A stretch of DNA of 64,000 bases, taken from NCBI GenBank assembly GCA_030680075.1, contig JAUXWR010000540.1, forward strand, positions 1 to 64,000. Reading direction: 5' to 3'. The notes beneath the pieces are model-generated. The model was not told the DNA's origin, did not search any database, and worked only from the letters and a program-made list of their open reading frames with translations. Shown here one piece after another: positions 1-9,895 of this stretch. Position 1 is the first letter of the stretch. Every line of letters begins with the position of its first letter. This DNA is from Legionella sp. (GTDB lineage Bacteria; Pseudomonadota; Gammaproteobacteria; Legionellales; Legionellaceae). Position numbers and translations under genes: made by a program.

Positions 1-430
1 AAAAAGACGTCGTTGCGAGCGCTTTAGCGAAGCAATCCCGCGACTTTTCGAACAGAGATGCACTCATAAGCCTTTCTAAGGTCACGGGATTGCTTCAGTT
101 CGTTCGCAAAGACGGGGTTGCGTTATATGGATAATTTTTAAAAAGACGTCGTTGCGAGCGCTTTAGCGAAGCAATCCCTCGACTTTTCGACCAGAGATGC
201 ACCCATAAGCCTTTCCAAGGTCACGGGATTGCTTCACTTCGTTCGCAAAGACGGGGCTACGTTACATGGCTAATTTTTAAAAAGACGTCGTTGCGAGCGC
301 TTTAGCGAAGCAATCCCGCGACTTTTCGAACAGAGATGCACTCATAAGCCTTTCCAAGGGCACGGGATTGCTTCACTTCGTTCGCAAAGACGGGGTTGCG
401 TTACATGGATAATTTTTAAAAAGATGTCGT
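1..430. repeat. Tandem array of a 139-bp palindromic repeat (three copies plus a partial)
   Basis: The unit beginning AAAAAGACGTCGTTGCGAGC starts at 1, 140 and 279 (spacing exactly 139 bp), and a fourth, broken copy starts at 418. Each unit is an imperfect long hairpin: its left arm contains GAAGCAATCCCG and its right arm the complement, CGGGATTGCTTCA, ending in TTCGCAAAGACG. Copies differ by only a few bases, so the amplification is recent. Related single elements lie at 28218-28388 and 32798-33007. No gene is seen here. The array may continue left of the window. Confidence 0.9.
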
Positions 431-445
431 TGCGGGTAAAAATTT

Positions 446-478
446 CTTAATATTATATTAATATTCTTCATTTATAAT
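446..478 (+). promoter_or_regulatory. Tandem PmrA-box-like motif followed by a -10 box
   Basis: CTTAATATT (446-454) and ATTAATATT (457-465) are direct repeats spaced 11 bp apart, followed by a perfect TATAAT at 473-478, 31 bp before the ATG of the giant gene at 510. In Legionella pneumophila the response regulator PmrA recognises elements of the type cTTAATatT in front of many Dot/Icm effector genes. The motif is seen directly; PmrA control is inferred. In AT-rich DNA such a match can arise by chance, but the tandem spacing and the adjoining -10 make it more convincing. Confidence 0.5.
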
Positions 479-509
479 GCATAACTATTAAACACCATGA
501 GCCCATAAA

Positions 510-3500
510 ATGACAATAACCCAAGAGAAATTGAATCGTATTTACGTTCGCTATTGTCAAGCCACGGGCTTGCCTGCCACAGCTTCTGCTAAAAAATCGT
601 TTTCACAGGCTATTGAGTTCATTGAACAACGCTTCAACCCCGAATATATCAATCTAACAGCCCTTGGCAGTTCAAATGAAGAGACTGTTGCCGAGCACAA
701 AAACCATTGGTTGGTTATTTGTGAAATTCTCAATAGCAGCTTAAGCAAAGAGGCTCCTTATATTTTCAGTGAATCAAAAGCCCGATCAGCCAGTATTATA
801 GCGGATCAACATATTGATTATACCAGTGTTATGGCTCTCCACGGGGCACAGGCCAATCTGGGCATTAGAGAAAAATGTATCAAGGGAGCATTATCAAGCC
901 ATGAGTGGCTAATTGATCTTGATTTACAGCGTATGCTCCAGCTGACTGATACACAAGACAAAATTCATGTGCTTACCTTCGATGAAAAAACAATTGGAAC
1001 AACAATCCATTTTGAGAGAGAGAAGGCTCATGCAGATATTTCTTATACCATCCCCTTACTGCTCAACAAAGGCAGTGATGGAGCTCATCACGGGATACAC
1101 TGGCTTGCTGCCACGATTACAATTGATGAGGTAGCGCATGAAATATCCTATACCATCACGGATAGTATGGACGTATCTGAAGCAGAAAAACACAATTATG
1201 ACGCGTTAATCAAACGAGCCATTACATACCACGAGACCACTAAAGCTGGCGAAACAGTATTTAAAGCGTTTCCTGAAAATGCATGGACAATTACCGGGAA
1301 GGTTGTTTCTCAAGATCAAAAAGACAGTTATTCCTGCGGTTATCGAGCCATTCATAACCTGTTCCAAGACAAGACGTTAATTGGTCAAAATGAGTTAGCG
1401 AATAGTTATCGCTTGATCAAAGCCGATGGAGAGGCTTTAGCCAAGGCCTTCTATCAAGCCCAGCTTGAAAATTTTGTGATTCAACCGTCTGTTTTTCAAG
1501 AGATTAATCACCAACAACGAAAACTGTTTCTACCTGAGACAGGCAAAGTCAGACGGTTGAGTCCTATTGCTCTGAGTGACTTACTTAATGCCAAAGAGAT
1601 TGGTCCAACTGAAGATAAAGCTTACCACCTGAGCCACCCCAGTGTGAATGATGCCATCAGTAAACTGGACAACACATCAAGTGTTTTTAGTTTTCCTGGC
1701 GTGGAAAATAGGTCATTAACGGTTTCAGACTACGAAGATCTCTTCAAAGAATTACACGCCAAATTAACAACACTGGACACTCGATTGATTGAGCTTAGTT
1801 TACGTCCTTGTGATGAAACTGCATTAGATGGATTGAATGCTTATTGCCAATTAAATGCGGGAATTCGCGCCGCTAATCTTACTATTGAAATTAATCCTAA
1901 CGTTAACCCCGACGAATTCATTAAAAACCTGCAATTAACATTGATTAATCTCGCCGCAAATAGCTTTCCCAAGGTCACGTTTATTGATGCAGAAGGTGTT
2001 CTTAAAGAAAAACACTGGAAAAACATAGCCGAATTTATAGCTAACAATACCCTGGCCATCGAGATTGATTTGCCTAAAGCGTATTTAACGTCCGCTATGC
2101 AAAGGACAATTGATGAACAAGCGTCTATTAACCAACGCACTAAAAATAAACAGAACCTTAATGAAAACACCCCACAACTTGCCTCAGCAATCTTTGAGCG
2201 TGTTGCAAAGCGCAAGCGCCCAACACTGGATACGCGCGCGGGACTGAATATTGACATTGAGCTGCAACAAGAGCAACAAGTGGAAGTGCAGGTTGCTACC
2301 CAGATGACTAGCGGCACATCAGAAGAGATGGCAGGATTTGGTGATATACAGGCGTTAACATTAGACGATCTTGAAAAAGCCATAAAAGAAGAAAAATTAA
2401 ACCACCCGGCAGTAAATTTAATCACCGCCAAAGCGTTAAAAAAAATCTGGCATACCTGGATGGGTGATATAGCTCTCATTGAAAAAGATGGGAATCGTCA
2501 CGATTTTTTACTATCAGATGTTGAAGGCGACCCGGTAATCCATCATCGCAATACGTTTAGTCGTCTCTCACTGGCGGCGGCACAAGAGTTGTTAGTTCAT
2601 CACCATCAATTTAAAGAGGGTTTAAATGCTGGCCATTTGCCCAAAGGCTTTGTCATTGTTCCCGAACCGGGTAAAGCAGACTGCTTTATCCTTCATTATG
2701 ACAGTAAAGTAGTTTCACAAAATAATGACACCGTGACGCCTGTTATCAAAAAAAGAGAATTACCCCCCGCGCTGGCTGCAGATGTGTGTGAGAACCTCCT
2801 CGGCAAACTCACGACTAATCCCTTTATTGGCGAGTACTGGAAAGACCTAAATGACGGTCAATACGCAAGAGCCGATGTCATGATGTTTCGTCGTTATTTA
2901 CCTGAGCTGATGCTCTTCACAGCAGGTCAACAACAATTATTCCAGCAACTCAGGAATAAAACGCCTCAAAGGCTTGCTTATATTTGCCAACATTATCAAC
3001 AAATAAATGACGTCTTTAAGGGAAAAGCAGCTACAGCTGATAACCAAGAAGTTTATGACCGACTGGTAAAAGAGTTCACTCGGCAAGACGCTGATATCCT
3101 CATCAGTTTGTCACATAGCCTTGTAACCACGCCCGAGGATAACGCACCTCACCTATTCTTCACTTTATTAGACAATCAGCCTGAGCTAAAGCAACAAGTG
3201 ATGACGTGGGCGGTTAAATTGGGTTTCAATAAAAGACAAATTAATGCGCTGCTCAGGGTCTATTCTGAGTATGGTGAGGAAGGATTGACTCAACTATTCC
3301 ATGATTGGTCGCTCCTGGATGCCGATTTACTTAAAGAGCTGCACGATACAATTTACAAGCATGCCCTGTCTTTTTCTTCCATGATAACGGAGCCGCGAAC
3401 CAAAGATGCTCTGCAAATAGTGAGTGGGATAAAACAAGATAAGGCGCAATATGAATGGTGGTCAACGCTATTGAAGCAACATGTCGCTTCAACAGGATTC

Positions 3501-6500
3501 GACAGTTTTCCTGACTTGGTTGAGGCGTTTATTACCTTCTCTAAAACCATCAAAGCCTACAACCTTGATTTTTACCCAAACGTTGCATTCGCCAATGTTA
3601 ATAGTTTGCCAACTGTTTTAGGTCGTATTCTGACGATATTAAGTCAAAGTCAACCTGACGAACGCGACGCTCAATGGCAATGCATTACCGAGATTCCCCT
3701 GCAAGCAAATGGCGCCATTCGTGCATTGGCTGATTTGCATTTAGCCGGGAAACGTTTCGGGTTCGTCGTTCCTGAAATGCTGACAACCCCAGTTCACTAT
3801 GACACTACCTATGGTTATAGTACCAGCATGGAATGGAGAAAGGTTGCTTCAGAAGATAGCTTAATTCAGACCAGAGAGAATTTTTATCGATATATTGCCA
3901 ATCAAAAGCACCGTCTACCCTTATCGTTTTATCAGGAAATGGATAAAACAATTAACAAAGCTCTTCAATTTAACGACGAACAAAAAGCAAGGCTGTACGC
4001 CATACTTGCCGAGAGCACGACAGGTGAAACCAATAGCGAGATGTCAGCCAATATAGAACAATCCAAACAGAACTGGATTGATATAATAGACAAACTAACC
4101 AACATGAAATTACCCTTGGTTTTTAAGCCTTTTAGCAATAGTTTGCGCAATCAATTAGTTGAGCGCTTATATCAGCTGAAAAATTTGCCCTCCTTGCCTA
4201 TTCTGCAAAAGTTATCCGCGTTAATGGCGCAAACGTTAACGGTTGGAATAACTAAAATTAAGCAAAAAGCCGACGAATTGGCAGCTTCCTGCAACAAACT
4301 TGAAAAATTCACTAATCGGTTTGGCAACTCTATTTATGTGGGCATGTCTTTTTATACTGAAGACACGTACATGAACTCAGATGAGCCCATTTTTTACCGA
4401 CATCTAGATGTGGCTTATAGTATTGCATGGGCGCCGAGTGAAGCGGACAATCTTGAACACTACAAACAATTAATCGCGCTCATAAGTACGTTTGGATTGG
4501 CAAATGGAACAAAAGAAGAGAATGAAAAACAGGGCAAAAATATCCGACACCTACTCGATCGAGCACTATTTTACTATAAAAATCACCTGAAAACGGCTAT
4601 GTCCTTACTTGCAGACATTGATAAGAGAGGGAATCCTCCTTTATCACCCAATGATTTGCAACAGTTTCTAACAGATTTTGTGAACAAAGGGCGTTTCGCC
4701 GACACAAAAGCTATTCAGGATTTTGTTAAATCGCGGTTTGAAGCCAATTTCCCACAAGATTATTTTGAGCGCTTACAGGCAGATACTATTCCCCTAGATG
4801 TTCAGCAATTGATAGATAGCAAATTCGAGTCCTCGGAGAGAGCGAAGATTTTAGAGATATTGAATCACTTCATAACGCCCGGCGATGCCCAATTATATAT
4901 GGACGTGACGCGTAATCTGACTGCCATTATCAACAATATGAGTAAAGACGAGCGTTTCAATTTCCTCAATAAACTCACCACTGATGTCCTCTTCTCAGAC
5001 GCCACGATTGCTGACTTTAACCAATTATTAATTACCATTAAAAACGATGAGTCAGCCAATGATTTCTTATTTTTCCTGAGCAAAGCCGAAGACGCTCCAA
5101 AGCCTGTTTTGGGTGTGTTGGCAAAATTACAGGTCTATCTGAAAACCATTTTACCCAGAATGGCACGTGTTGAGAGTAAGGTGGTCAGACGCATGGATTC
5201 ATTGAATTTAATTATTGATCTCCTGCTTGCAACCTCGCCTGACAAATTAGATGCAATACCCAATGTAAAGCGCGAGGATGATGACAATTTTCAACGGTTG
5301 TTTTCAGAATTAAACAGCTCGCCAGATACCATTGACAGTCAAGAACTCGCTCAGGAAATTAATGCATTTATTAAACAAATACCGGGGGCGGATTCCCTTG
5401 TTGAACTCAAGCGTTTGCGTACTCATTTAGATGAGTTGCATGCCCCTGAACCGCCTCCACCCGCCGATGTGAAAATCGATGAGACTGTCCCGCAGGAAAA
5501 AATAGCGCCGAATTTATTAAAAAAAGCTGCTTCATTTTTTTCAGGGTTGTTAAAAAGAGCGTCCAAAAAAGAGCCCGTTAAAGAAGTGGTTAAGCCCGTC
5601 ATCCAACCGGTCATGGTCGTTGTTAAAAAACCAAAAATATTGAATAGGGAATTAGTGAACCTTGCTAAAGAGGAATTGGCAACTATCATTGAAAAAAGAA
5701 AACAATTTGATAACGTGTTTGTTGATTTGTTCCTCACCATTAATCAGGTGGCAGAACACTACGCGGGTGATAAACAGGTTGTTATCAATTATCTGCAACA
5801 TTTCCTTACCAAAAACAACAGTACGGATGAGCAAATTGTCTTTGCATGGAATAATATTAACCTATTGAAGAATGAGTTCATCGCCTTAAACGACGCTGAC
5901 ATAGTTCGCTCTTTATGTGATCAATTCAATCAGGATTCGGGTGATTTTACGCCGTTTACATTAGTAGAATTACTGTCTTCGCCGGATTATCAATCCTTTA
6001 AAGAGCAAGAGTATAAGACATTATTTTTAAACATTCTGACCTCGTTAATGAATAACAGCAAGGCCTGCTCTCTTGAGGAGTTTGAGAGTCTGCTTAAGCA
6101 ATGTCGTGGGGAACAAGGCCCTGTTATTCTTGCGGCGTTAAAGAAAATCTATGGGTCGGCGCCTTTTCCCTCGCTGAAAATGTTTGATAGATGGCGAGCA
6201 GATTGCCCTGAAAATGAGGATTTATCGGCTTTCCTGGATAATCAATACAGTGCATTCGATAAACAACCTTGTGAGCGTGAAACTGGCAATGGATTTAACC
6301 TGGTAAAAGCCCGTGCTCAAGCCAATTTGATGAGTGGGGTCGTCTATACCGATGAGGAGTTAAGTCAAATAGACGAGGAGGTCAAGAAAGTACGAGATTT
6401 GACCACTGAAGAGATTAAATTTGAGCTGGGCGAGTTGCGGGCTAAAACAAGAGCTATAAACAATGACCGACTTGTGGCTTTAGTAGCCGAGTTATTATAT

Positions 6501-9110
6501 CGCACTAAAGGCTTGCCGCTTTTGCTTGATAGTGAAGGCAAGCCTAAATCAGGCCGCTCTTTTGAAATTCATACCACACAGTATCTGGCTATTCACTCTA
6601 TGCTAAAATCCGGTCGTCATGTGACCGGTGAAATTGGCACAGGTGAAGGCAAATCGCGAATCATGATGCTCATGATAGCTTGCCAATATGCACTAGGACA
6701 AACTGTCGATTTTGTCACGGCAGATGTGGAATTAGCTTACCGTGATTACTCGTCTTTTCGCTCTTTTTTCCAAGCCATGGGTGCTAAAACCAATCTCATT
6801 TATCAAACGACGCCTGCTAATGATTATGCCATTGACGGCATTAACTTTTCTGATGCAGCCAACCTCAGTTTATTCAGGAACAGAGCGCGCAGCGAAGGTC
6901 TTGCGGATGTGGTGATTGCTCGAGAGCCTATGAATCGTGCGCTCTTATTAGATGAAGCGGACAGAGCTTATTTTGATTTGGCGGATACACGGTTTAATTA
7001 TTCTGCTTTAGCAAATGAAACTATTCGCGATATGCAGTGGGTATATGACGTAATGGTTGGATTTTTCTCACAACCCTCCTCGTCTATCATGGACTTATAT
7101 CAAAATGACATTGACGCCTGCAACAAACAGCTGATGGCCTATGCCAGCAAGGAAGTCGGACCAGAACTGGCTAAACGACTGTCAGGCGTGTCTCAGGCAC
7201 AAGTTGAGTCATGGCAACAATCGGCCTTAACGGCCTTGGCTTTAGAGCTTGACAGCGATTTTGTTATTAAGTCAGACATTGAAATTGAAACGGCAAAAGG
7301 CCCTAAAATTGTCAGTGAAGCACGATTGCTGATTGGTAATAGAGAAAACCGCAGCTCAAAATTCTCCTTCGGCGTGCATCAGTGTTTACATGCCCGATTA
7401 AATCGCTTAAAAGCCAACCCTCATAAAGCCCGTGAGCAGGAAGCCGCTTTGGTTGCACGCCTGTCTGAATGCAAACCTGACTTCTTTATCGATAACGAAA
7501 AGCAAATTGTTTATTCTTCAACCAGCAAGTCTATGCTTAGTGAATATGAGAGCGGATCACTTTATGCCGTGACGGGGACTGCCGGTTCGATTAGAGAGAG
7601 GGAAGAAGCGGCCGTCTTATATGGGCAAGGTGAAGGAAATAAGATGGGTTTTATCACCATACCCAGGCATCAGGGCTTAAATCGCACTGATTACCCACTC
7701 TATCTCGCTGCAAATGAAATAGCCCAAAATGCGCTTATCTTAAAGCAAATCCAGGTGGCAAGAGTTGCAAATCAACCCGTGGTACTCATCTGTGAAAATG
7801 ACATAGAAAGTGCAAAATTAATGGTATATCTACAAAAAGCACTACCCAATGATGAGAAGCTCGTGCGCCTGAGTGCTCAAAATGACTCAAGACATGAAGC
7901 AGAGCATATTGAGAAAAAAGCAGGCCTTCCCGGTATGGTAACCCTATCCACCGGCATGATTGGTCGAGGAACAGATATTCCCCTGTATGATAAAGCTACA
8001 GAAGCGGGATTAAAAGTTTTAATAAACTATCTACCCAGAGAAAGAGAGTACTATCAAATTATTGGTCGCGCCGGACGATTTGGGGCAAAAGGCGACGCCA
8101 GACTGATTTTAAATAAACACGATCTAAAGAAACAGTTGGGCAAAACCAGTTTAAAAGATGGGTTTTATACGGCAACCGAGGCATATATTCGCCAACAACA
8201 TGCGATCATGGACAGGCAAGCACAAGTGGAGCGCTTGATTAAGTTCACCATCGGCGATTTTAGACGAAACCTGACACAAAACTATTTCAATGACTTTTTC
8301 CGTGATATAGCCGTCCCCCATCAAAACTATGACAACAAGCCATGGTCAATGTTTTTCAAAGAAACCGATACAAAATGGACTGAAACCTGGCAAATTTTAA
8401 AAAGTAAGCTGGATTGTATCGATCCGAATGTGGCTATCATTGAGCAGCATTTGAGTGAATATCAGGCCTATGTTCAATCAAAATGGACGGACTTAATTAC
8501 AGAAGTCGGTCATCAGGATTTGAAAAGCATAGAGACGCCAGAGGCTCATCCTGATAAAAAACTGATGAGGAATGTTGGGTCATTAATGCTTTCTGCTGAC
8601 ACAAAAGCCATAATGAACACCTTTAATGCATCCAGTATTGCGCCGTTAAAAACCGCCGTATATGAAAAATACGACCCCGCCCATGATGGTAAAGCCGTGC
8701 TTTATACTCGGCCTTTTGAAAAAATCCGCGCGATATTTCGTGGTGAACGCGCGCTTTTTGCCGACTTCAAAGCCTGGAAAGCGGGTCGTGGTATTTTGTT
8801 CCCTAATTTACGTGCTTGGTGGAATGGCAATATGACCTTCGGCCAACTACTTTTTGGAGGGGCTACTAAAGACAGTGAGATAATTACACTGACGCCAACG
8901 GTGATGCCTTTAGAAACGTTGGAAATAGTCTCTTCGACGAGAAAGATGAAAGAGCAATTAGGTGCTGCAGAGACCTGTGTTTTGCCTTTGAATACGGCGA
9001 ATCCTGAGAGTAATAACTATGAGCCTATACTAAAGCAAGGAATTACCAGGCTTGTAATAGACAGTACAGACGCGATGCAACCCGATTTAGCGGAAAAGGA
9101 CAGGCCATGA
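510..9110 (+). CDS. Giant protein: N-terminal CE-clan (Ulp1-like) cysteine protease and C-terminal SecA-type ATPase
   Basis: 2866 residues. Near the N terminus is a plausible CE-clan protease: His197 followed by Trp, Asp218 in TDSM, Gln270 and Cys276 in SYSCGYRA. The Gln-to-Cys distance of six and the HW, DS and CG contexts match Ulp1/C48 enzymes, which cleave ubiquitin-like conjugates. Residues about 300-1640 are helical and unassigned. A proline-rich, basic stretch follows (about 1645-1710). The last third resembles the SecA motor: Walker A GTGEGKS at 2043-2049, DEAD at 2148-2151, and QIIGRAGRFG from 2516, like motif VI of SecA. It is far larger than SecA (about 900) and lacks the SecA C-terminal zinc motif, so it is not the housekeeping translocase. 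No signal peptide is visible. The gene follows a PmrA-like promoter and overlaps the next gene by 4 bp. Effector status is inferred. Confidence 0.85.
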   Translation: MTITQEKLNRIYVRYCQATGLPATASAKKSFSQAIEFIEQRFNPEYINLTALGSSNEETVAEHKNHWLVICEILNSSLSKEAPYIFSESKARSASIIADQHIDYTSVMALHGAQANLGIREKCIKGALSSHEWLIDLDLQRMLQLTDTQDKIHVLTFDEKTIGTTIHFEREKAHADISYTIPLLLNKGSDGAHHGIHWLAATITIDEVAHEISYTITDSMDVSEAEKHNYDALIKRAITYHETTKAGETVFKAFPENAWTITGKVVSQDQKDSYSCGYRAIHNLFQDKTLIGQNELANSYRLIKADGEALAKAFYQAQLENFVIQPSVFQEINHQQRKLFLPETGKVRRLSPIALSDLLNAKEIGPTEDKAYHLSHPSVNDAISKLDNTSSVFSFPGVENRSLTVSDYEDLFKELHAKLTTLDTRLIELSLRPCDETALDGLNAYCQLNAGIRAANLTIEINPNVNPDEFIKNLQLTLINLAANSFPKVTFIDAEGVLKEKHWKNIAEFIANNTLAIEIDLPKAYLTSAMQRTIDEQASINQRTKNKQNLNENTPQLASAIFERVAKRKRPTLDTRAGLNIDIELQQEQQVEVQVATQMTSGTSEEMAGFGDIQALTLDDLEKAIKEEKLNHPAVNLITAKALKKIWHTWMGDIALIEKDGNRHDFLLSDVEGDPVIHHRNTFSRLSLAAAQELLVHHHQFKEGLNAGHLPKGFVIVPEPGKADCFILHYDSKVVSQNNDTVTPVIKKRELPPALAADVCENLLGKLTTNPFIGEYWKDLNDGQYARADVMMFRRYLPELMLFTAGQQQLFQQLRNKTPQRLAYICQHYQQINDVFKGKAATADNQEVYDRLVKEFTRQDADILISLSHSLVTTPEDNAPHLFFTLLDNQPELKQQVMTWAVKLGFNKRQINALLRVYSEYGEEGLTQLFHDWSLLDADLLKELHDTIYKHALSFSSMITEPRTKDALQIVSGIKQDKAQYEWWSTLLKQHVASTGFDSFPDLVEAFITFSKTIKAYNLDFYPNVAFANVNSLPTVLGRILTILSQSQPDERDAQWQCITEIPLQANGAIRALADLHLAGKRFGFVVPEMLTTPVHYDTTYGYSTSMEWRKVASEDSLIQTRENFYRYIANQKHRLPLSFYQEMDKTINKALQFNDEQKARLYAILAESTTGETNSEMSANIEQSKQNWIDIIDKLTNMKLPLVFKPFSNSLRNQLVERLYQLKNLPSLPILQKLSALMAQTLTVGITKIKQKADELAASCNKLEKFTNRFGNSIYVGMSFYTEDTYMNSDEPIFYRHLDVAYSIAWAPSEADNLEHYKQLIALISTFGLANGTKEENEKQGKNIRHLLDRALFYYKNHLKTAMSLLADIDKRGNPPLSPNDLQQFLTDFVNKGRFADTKAIQDFVKSRFEANFPQDYFERLQADTIPLDVQQLIDSKFESSERAKILEILNHFITPGDAQLYMDVTRNLTAIINNMSKDERFNFLNKLTTDVLFSDATIADFNQLLITIKNDESANDFLFFLSKAEDAPKPVLGVLAKLQVYLKTILPRMARVESKVVRRMDSLNLIIDLLLATSPDKLDAIPNVKREDDDNFQRLFSELNSSPDTIDSQELAQEINAFIKQIPGADSLVELKRLRTHLDELHAPEPPPPADVKIDETVPQEKIAPNLLKKAASFFSGLLKRASKKEPVKEVVKPVIQPVMVVVKKPKILNRELVNLAKEELATIIEKRKQFDNVFVDLFLTINQVAEHYAGDKQVVINYLQHFLTKNNSTDEQIVFAWNNINLLKNEFIALNDADIVRSLCDQFNQDSGDFTPFTLVELLSSPDYQSFKEQEYKTLFLNILTSLMNNSKACSLEEFESLLKQCRGEQGPVILAALKKIYGSAPFPSLKMFDRWRADCPENEDLSAFLDNQYSAFDKQPCERETGNGFNLVKARAQANLMSGVVYTDEELSQIDEEVKKVRDLTTEEIKFELGELRAKTRAINNDRLVALVAELLYRTKGLPLLLDSEGKPKSGRSFEIHTTQYLAIHSMLKSGRHVTGEIGTGEGKSRIMMLMIACQYALGQTVDFVTADVELAYRDYSSFRSFFQAMGAKTNLIYQTTPANDYAIDGINFSDAANLSLFRNRARSEGLADVVIAREPMNRALLLDEADRAYFDLADTRFNYSALANETIRDMQWVYDVMVGFFSQPSSSIMDLYQNDIDACNKQLMAYASKEVGPELAKRLSGVSQAQVESWQQSALTALALELDSDFVIKSDIEIETAKGPKIVSEARLLIGNRENRSSKFSFGVHQCLHARLNRLKANPHKAREQEAALVARLSECKPDFFIDNEKQIVYSSTSKSMLSEYESGSLYAVTGTAGSIREREEAAVLYGQGEGNKMGFITIPRHQGLNRTDYPLYLAANEIAQNALILKQIQVARVANQPVVLICENDIESAKLMVYLQKALPNDEKLVRLSAQNDSRHEAEHIEKKAGLPGMVTLSTGMIGRGTDIPLYDKATEAGLKVLINYLPREREYYQIIGRAGRFGAKGDARLILNKHDLKKQLGKTSLKDGFYTATEAYIRQQHAIMDRQAQVERLIKFTIGDFRRNLTQNYFNDFFRDIAVPHQNYDNKPWSMFFKETDTKWTETWQILKSKLDCIDPNVAIIEQHLSEYQAYVQSKWTDLITEVGHQDLKSIETPEAHPDKKLMRNVGSLMLSADTKAIMNTFNASSIAPLKTAVYEKYDPAHDGKAVLYTRPFEKIRAIFRGERALFADFKAWKAGRGILFPNLRAWWNGNMTFGQLLFGGATKDSEIITLTPTVMPLETLEIVSSTRKMKEQLGAAETCVLPLNTANPESNNYEPILKQGITRLVIDSTDAMQPDLAEKDRP

Positions 9111-9574
9111 ACACGTCATTAAAAGAATCTGTTTTATCACTGATCAATAATAATAATCAGAACGAGTTACTTAATCAGCTTAAAGGAACCATTCTTTACG
9201 ATTTGGCCATCAAAGAATCCGCGGTTCAAGGAAATACAGACTTGGTCAACAAACTGTTTAACCAACTAGGTATGCCCCTGAAGCCCCCATATACTACAGC
9301 AGAATTAGGACGACTTAACCAGGCGGTAGGCGGATATGCGTTGGGTGGATATTTTAATCAGGTCGAGTTCCTTGTCCGCCAGGGGGCTAATATTTATTTC
9401 GCCATCAGACAATTATACTTGGCCAATCAGTTAGACAAGCAAGCGATATCATCATTAGTTGATTGCGCATTGCCAAATCAACAGGCGCAAGTCCTTATTA
9501 CCATTAGCACATTACTGGGTGCAAATCCCTTGCCTGCCGAGCAATTTGATCTTAGTGGAATTACAAATAGTTAA
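9107..9574 (+). CDS. Small hypothetical protein with weak ankyrin-like character
   Basis: 155 residues. The start codon overlaps the stop of the giant upstream gene (ATGA), so the two are probably translationally coupled and cotranscribed. The protein is helical; segments such as AVQGNTDLVNKLFNQLG and GYFNQVEFLVRQGANIYFA have the helix pair and G-A-N turn of degenerate ankyrin repeats. There is no signal peptide or membrane segment. It could be a partner or chaperone of the giant protein, but that rests only on coupling. Its 3' end overlaps the convergent lipoprotein gene by 14 bp. Confidence 0.75.
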   Translation: MNTSLKESVLSLINNNNQNELLNQLKGTILYDLAIKESAVQGNTDLVNKLFNQLGMPLKPPYTTAELGRLNQAVGGYALGGYFNQVEFLVRQGANIYFAIRQLYLANQLDKQAISSLVDCALPNQQAQVLITISTLLGANPLPAEQFDLSGITNS

Positions 9575-9731
9575 CAAAAGTAGTTGTGGTCGTTGTGACA
9601 TCCACGGGTTGCACATCAACAATAGTCAAGGTTTCGCAAGGTGGATTGACTAAAACCTGTCGGTATTCAACGACGTCTCTGGTACAAGCCGTCAGGAAAA
9701 GAATAAGTGGCAAAATTGGCATCCATCTCAT
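9561..9731 (-). CDS. Small lipoprotein
   Basis: 56 residues, below common length cut-offs. The N terminus is MRWMPILPLILFLTACTRDV: a short basic end, a hydrophobic run and a lipobox LTAC with the acylated Cys at position 16. The mature part is only about 40 residues and threonine-rich. The Asp residue follows Cys-Thr-Arg, so inner-membrane retention by Asp at +2 is not expected. AAGAG lies about 8 bases before the ATG. The gene converges on and slightly overlaps the preceding plus-strand gene. Function unknown. Confidence 0.65.
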   Translation of the reverse strand: MRWMPILPLILFLTACTRDVVEYRQVLVNPPCETLTIVDVQPVDVTTTTTTFVNYL

Positions 9732-9827
9732 GATTAAGCTCTTTAATAGAATTCCCTGGTAAAATTGTAGATTAACTGACCATTAATTGCCAGTTTAACA
9801 AGACGTTTTAAACTTAATAGAATTTAC

Positions 9828-9857
9828 TTGTCATCTATAAAGCCATTTCACTATACT
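9828..9857 (+). promoter_or_regulatory. Sigma-70 promoter for the E1/gcdH operon
   Basis: TTGTCA at 9828-9833 and TATACT at 9852-9857 are separated by 18 bp and lie about 40 bp before the start of the E1 gene. Both hexamers match consensus at five of six positions. No operator is recognisable. Confidence 0.5.
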
Positions 9858-9895
9858 GATGCCGCGGTTTAAAACGTTACATACAGGATGTGATG

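Noticed and set aside
1..430. CRISPR array
   Set aside because: The units are 139 bp with no unique spacers and are themselves palindromic; no cas genes are present.
1841..2479. 212-codon minus-strand open frame
   Set aside because: It lies wholly inside the giant protease/SecA-like gene in another frame, with Ser/Cys/Arg-rich antisense composition and no ribosome-binding site.
510..9110. Housekeeping SecA
   Set aside because: Only the motor motifs are shared; length, N-terminal protease-like domain and missing SecA C-terminal zinc motif exclude it.
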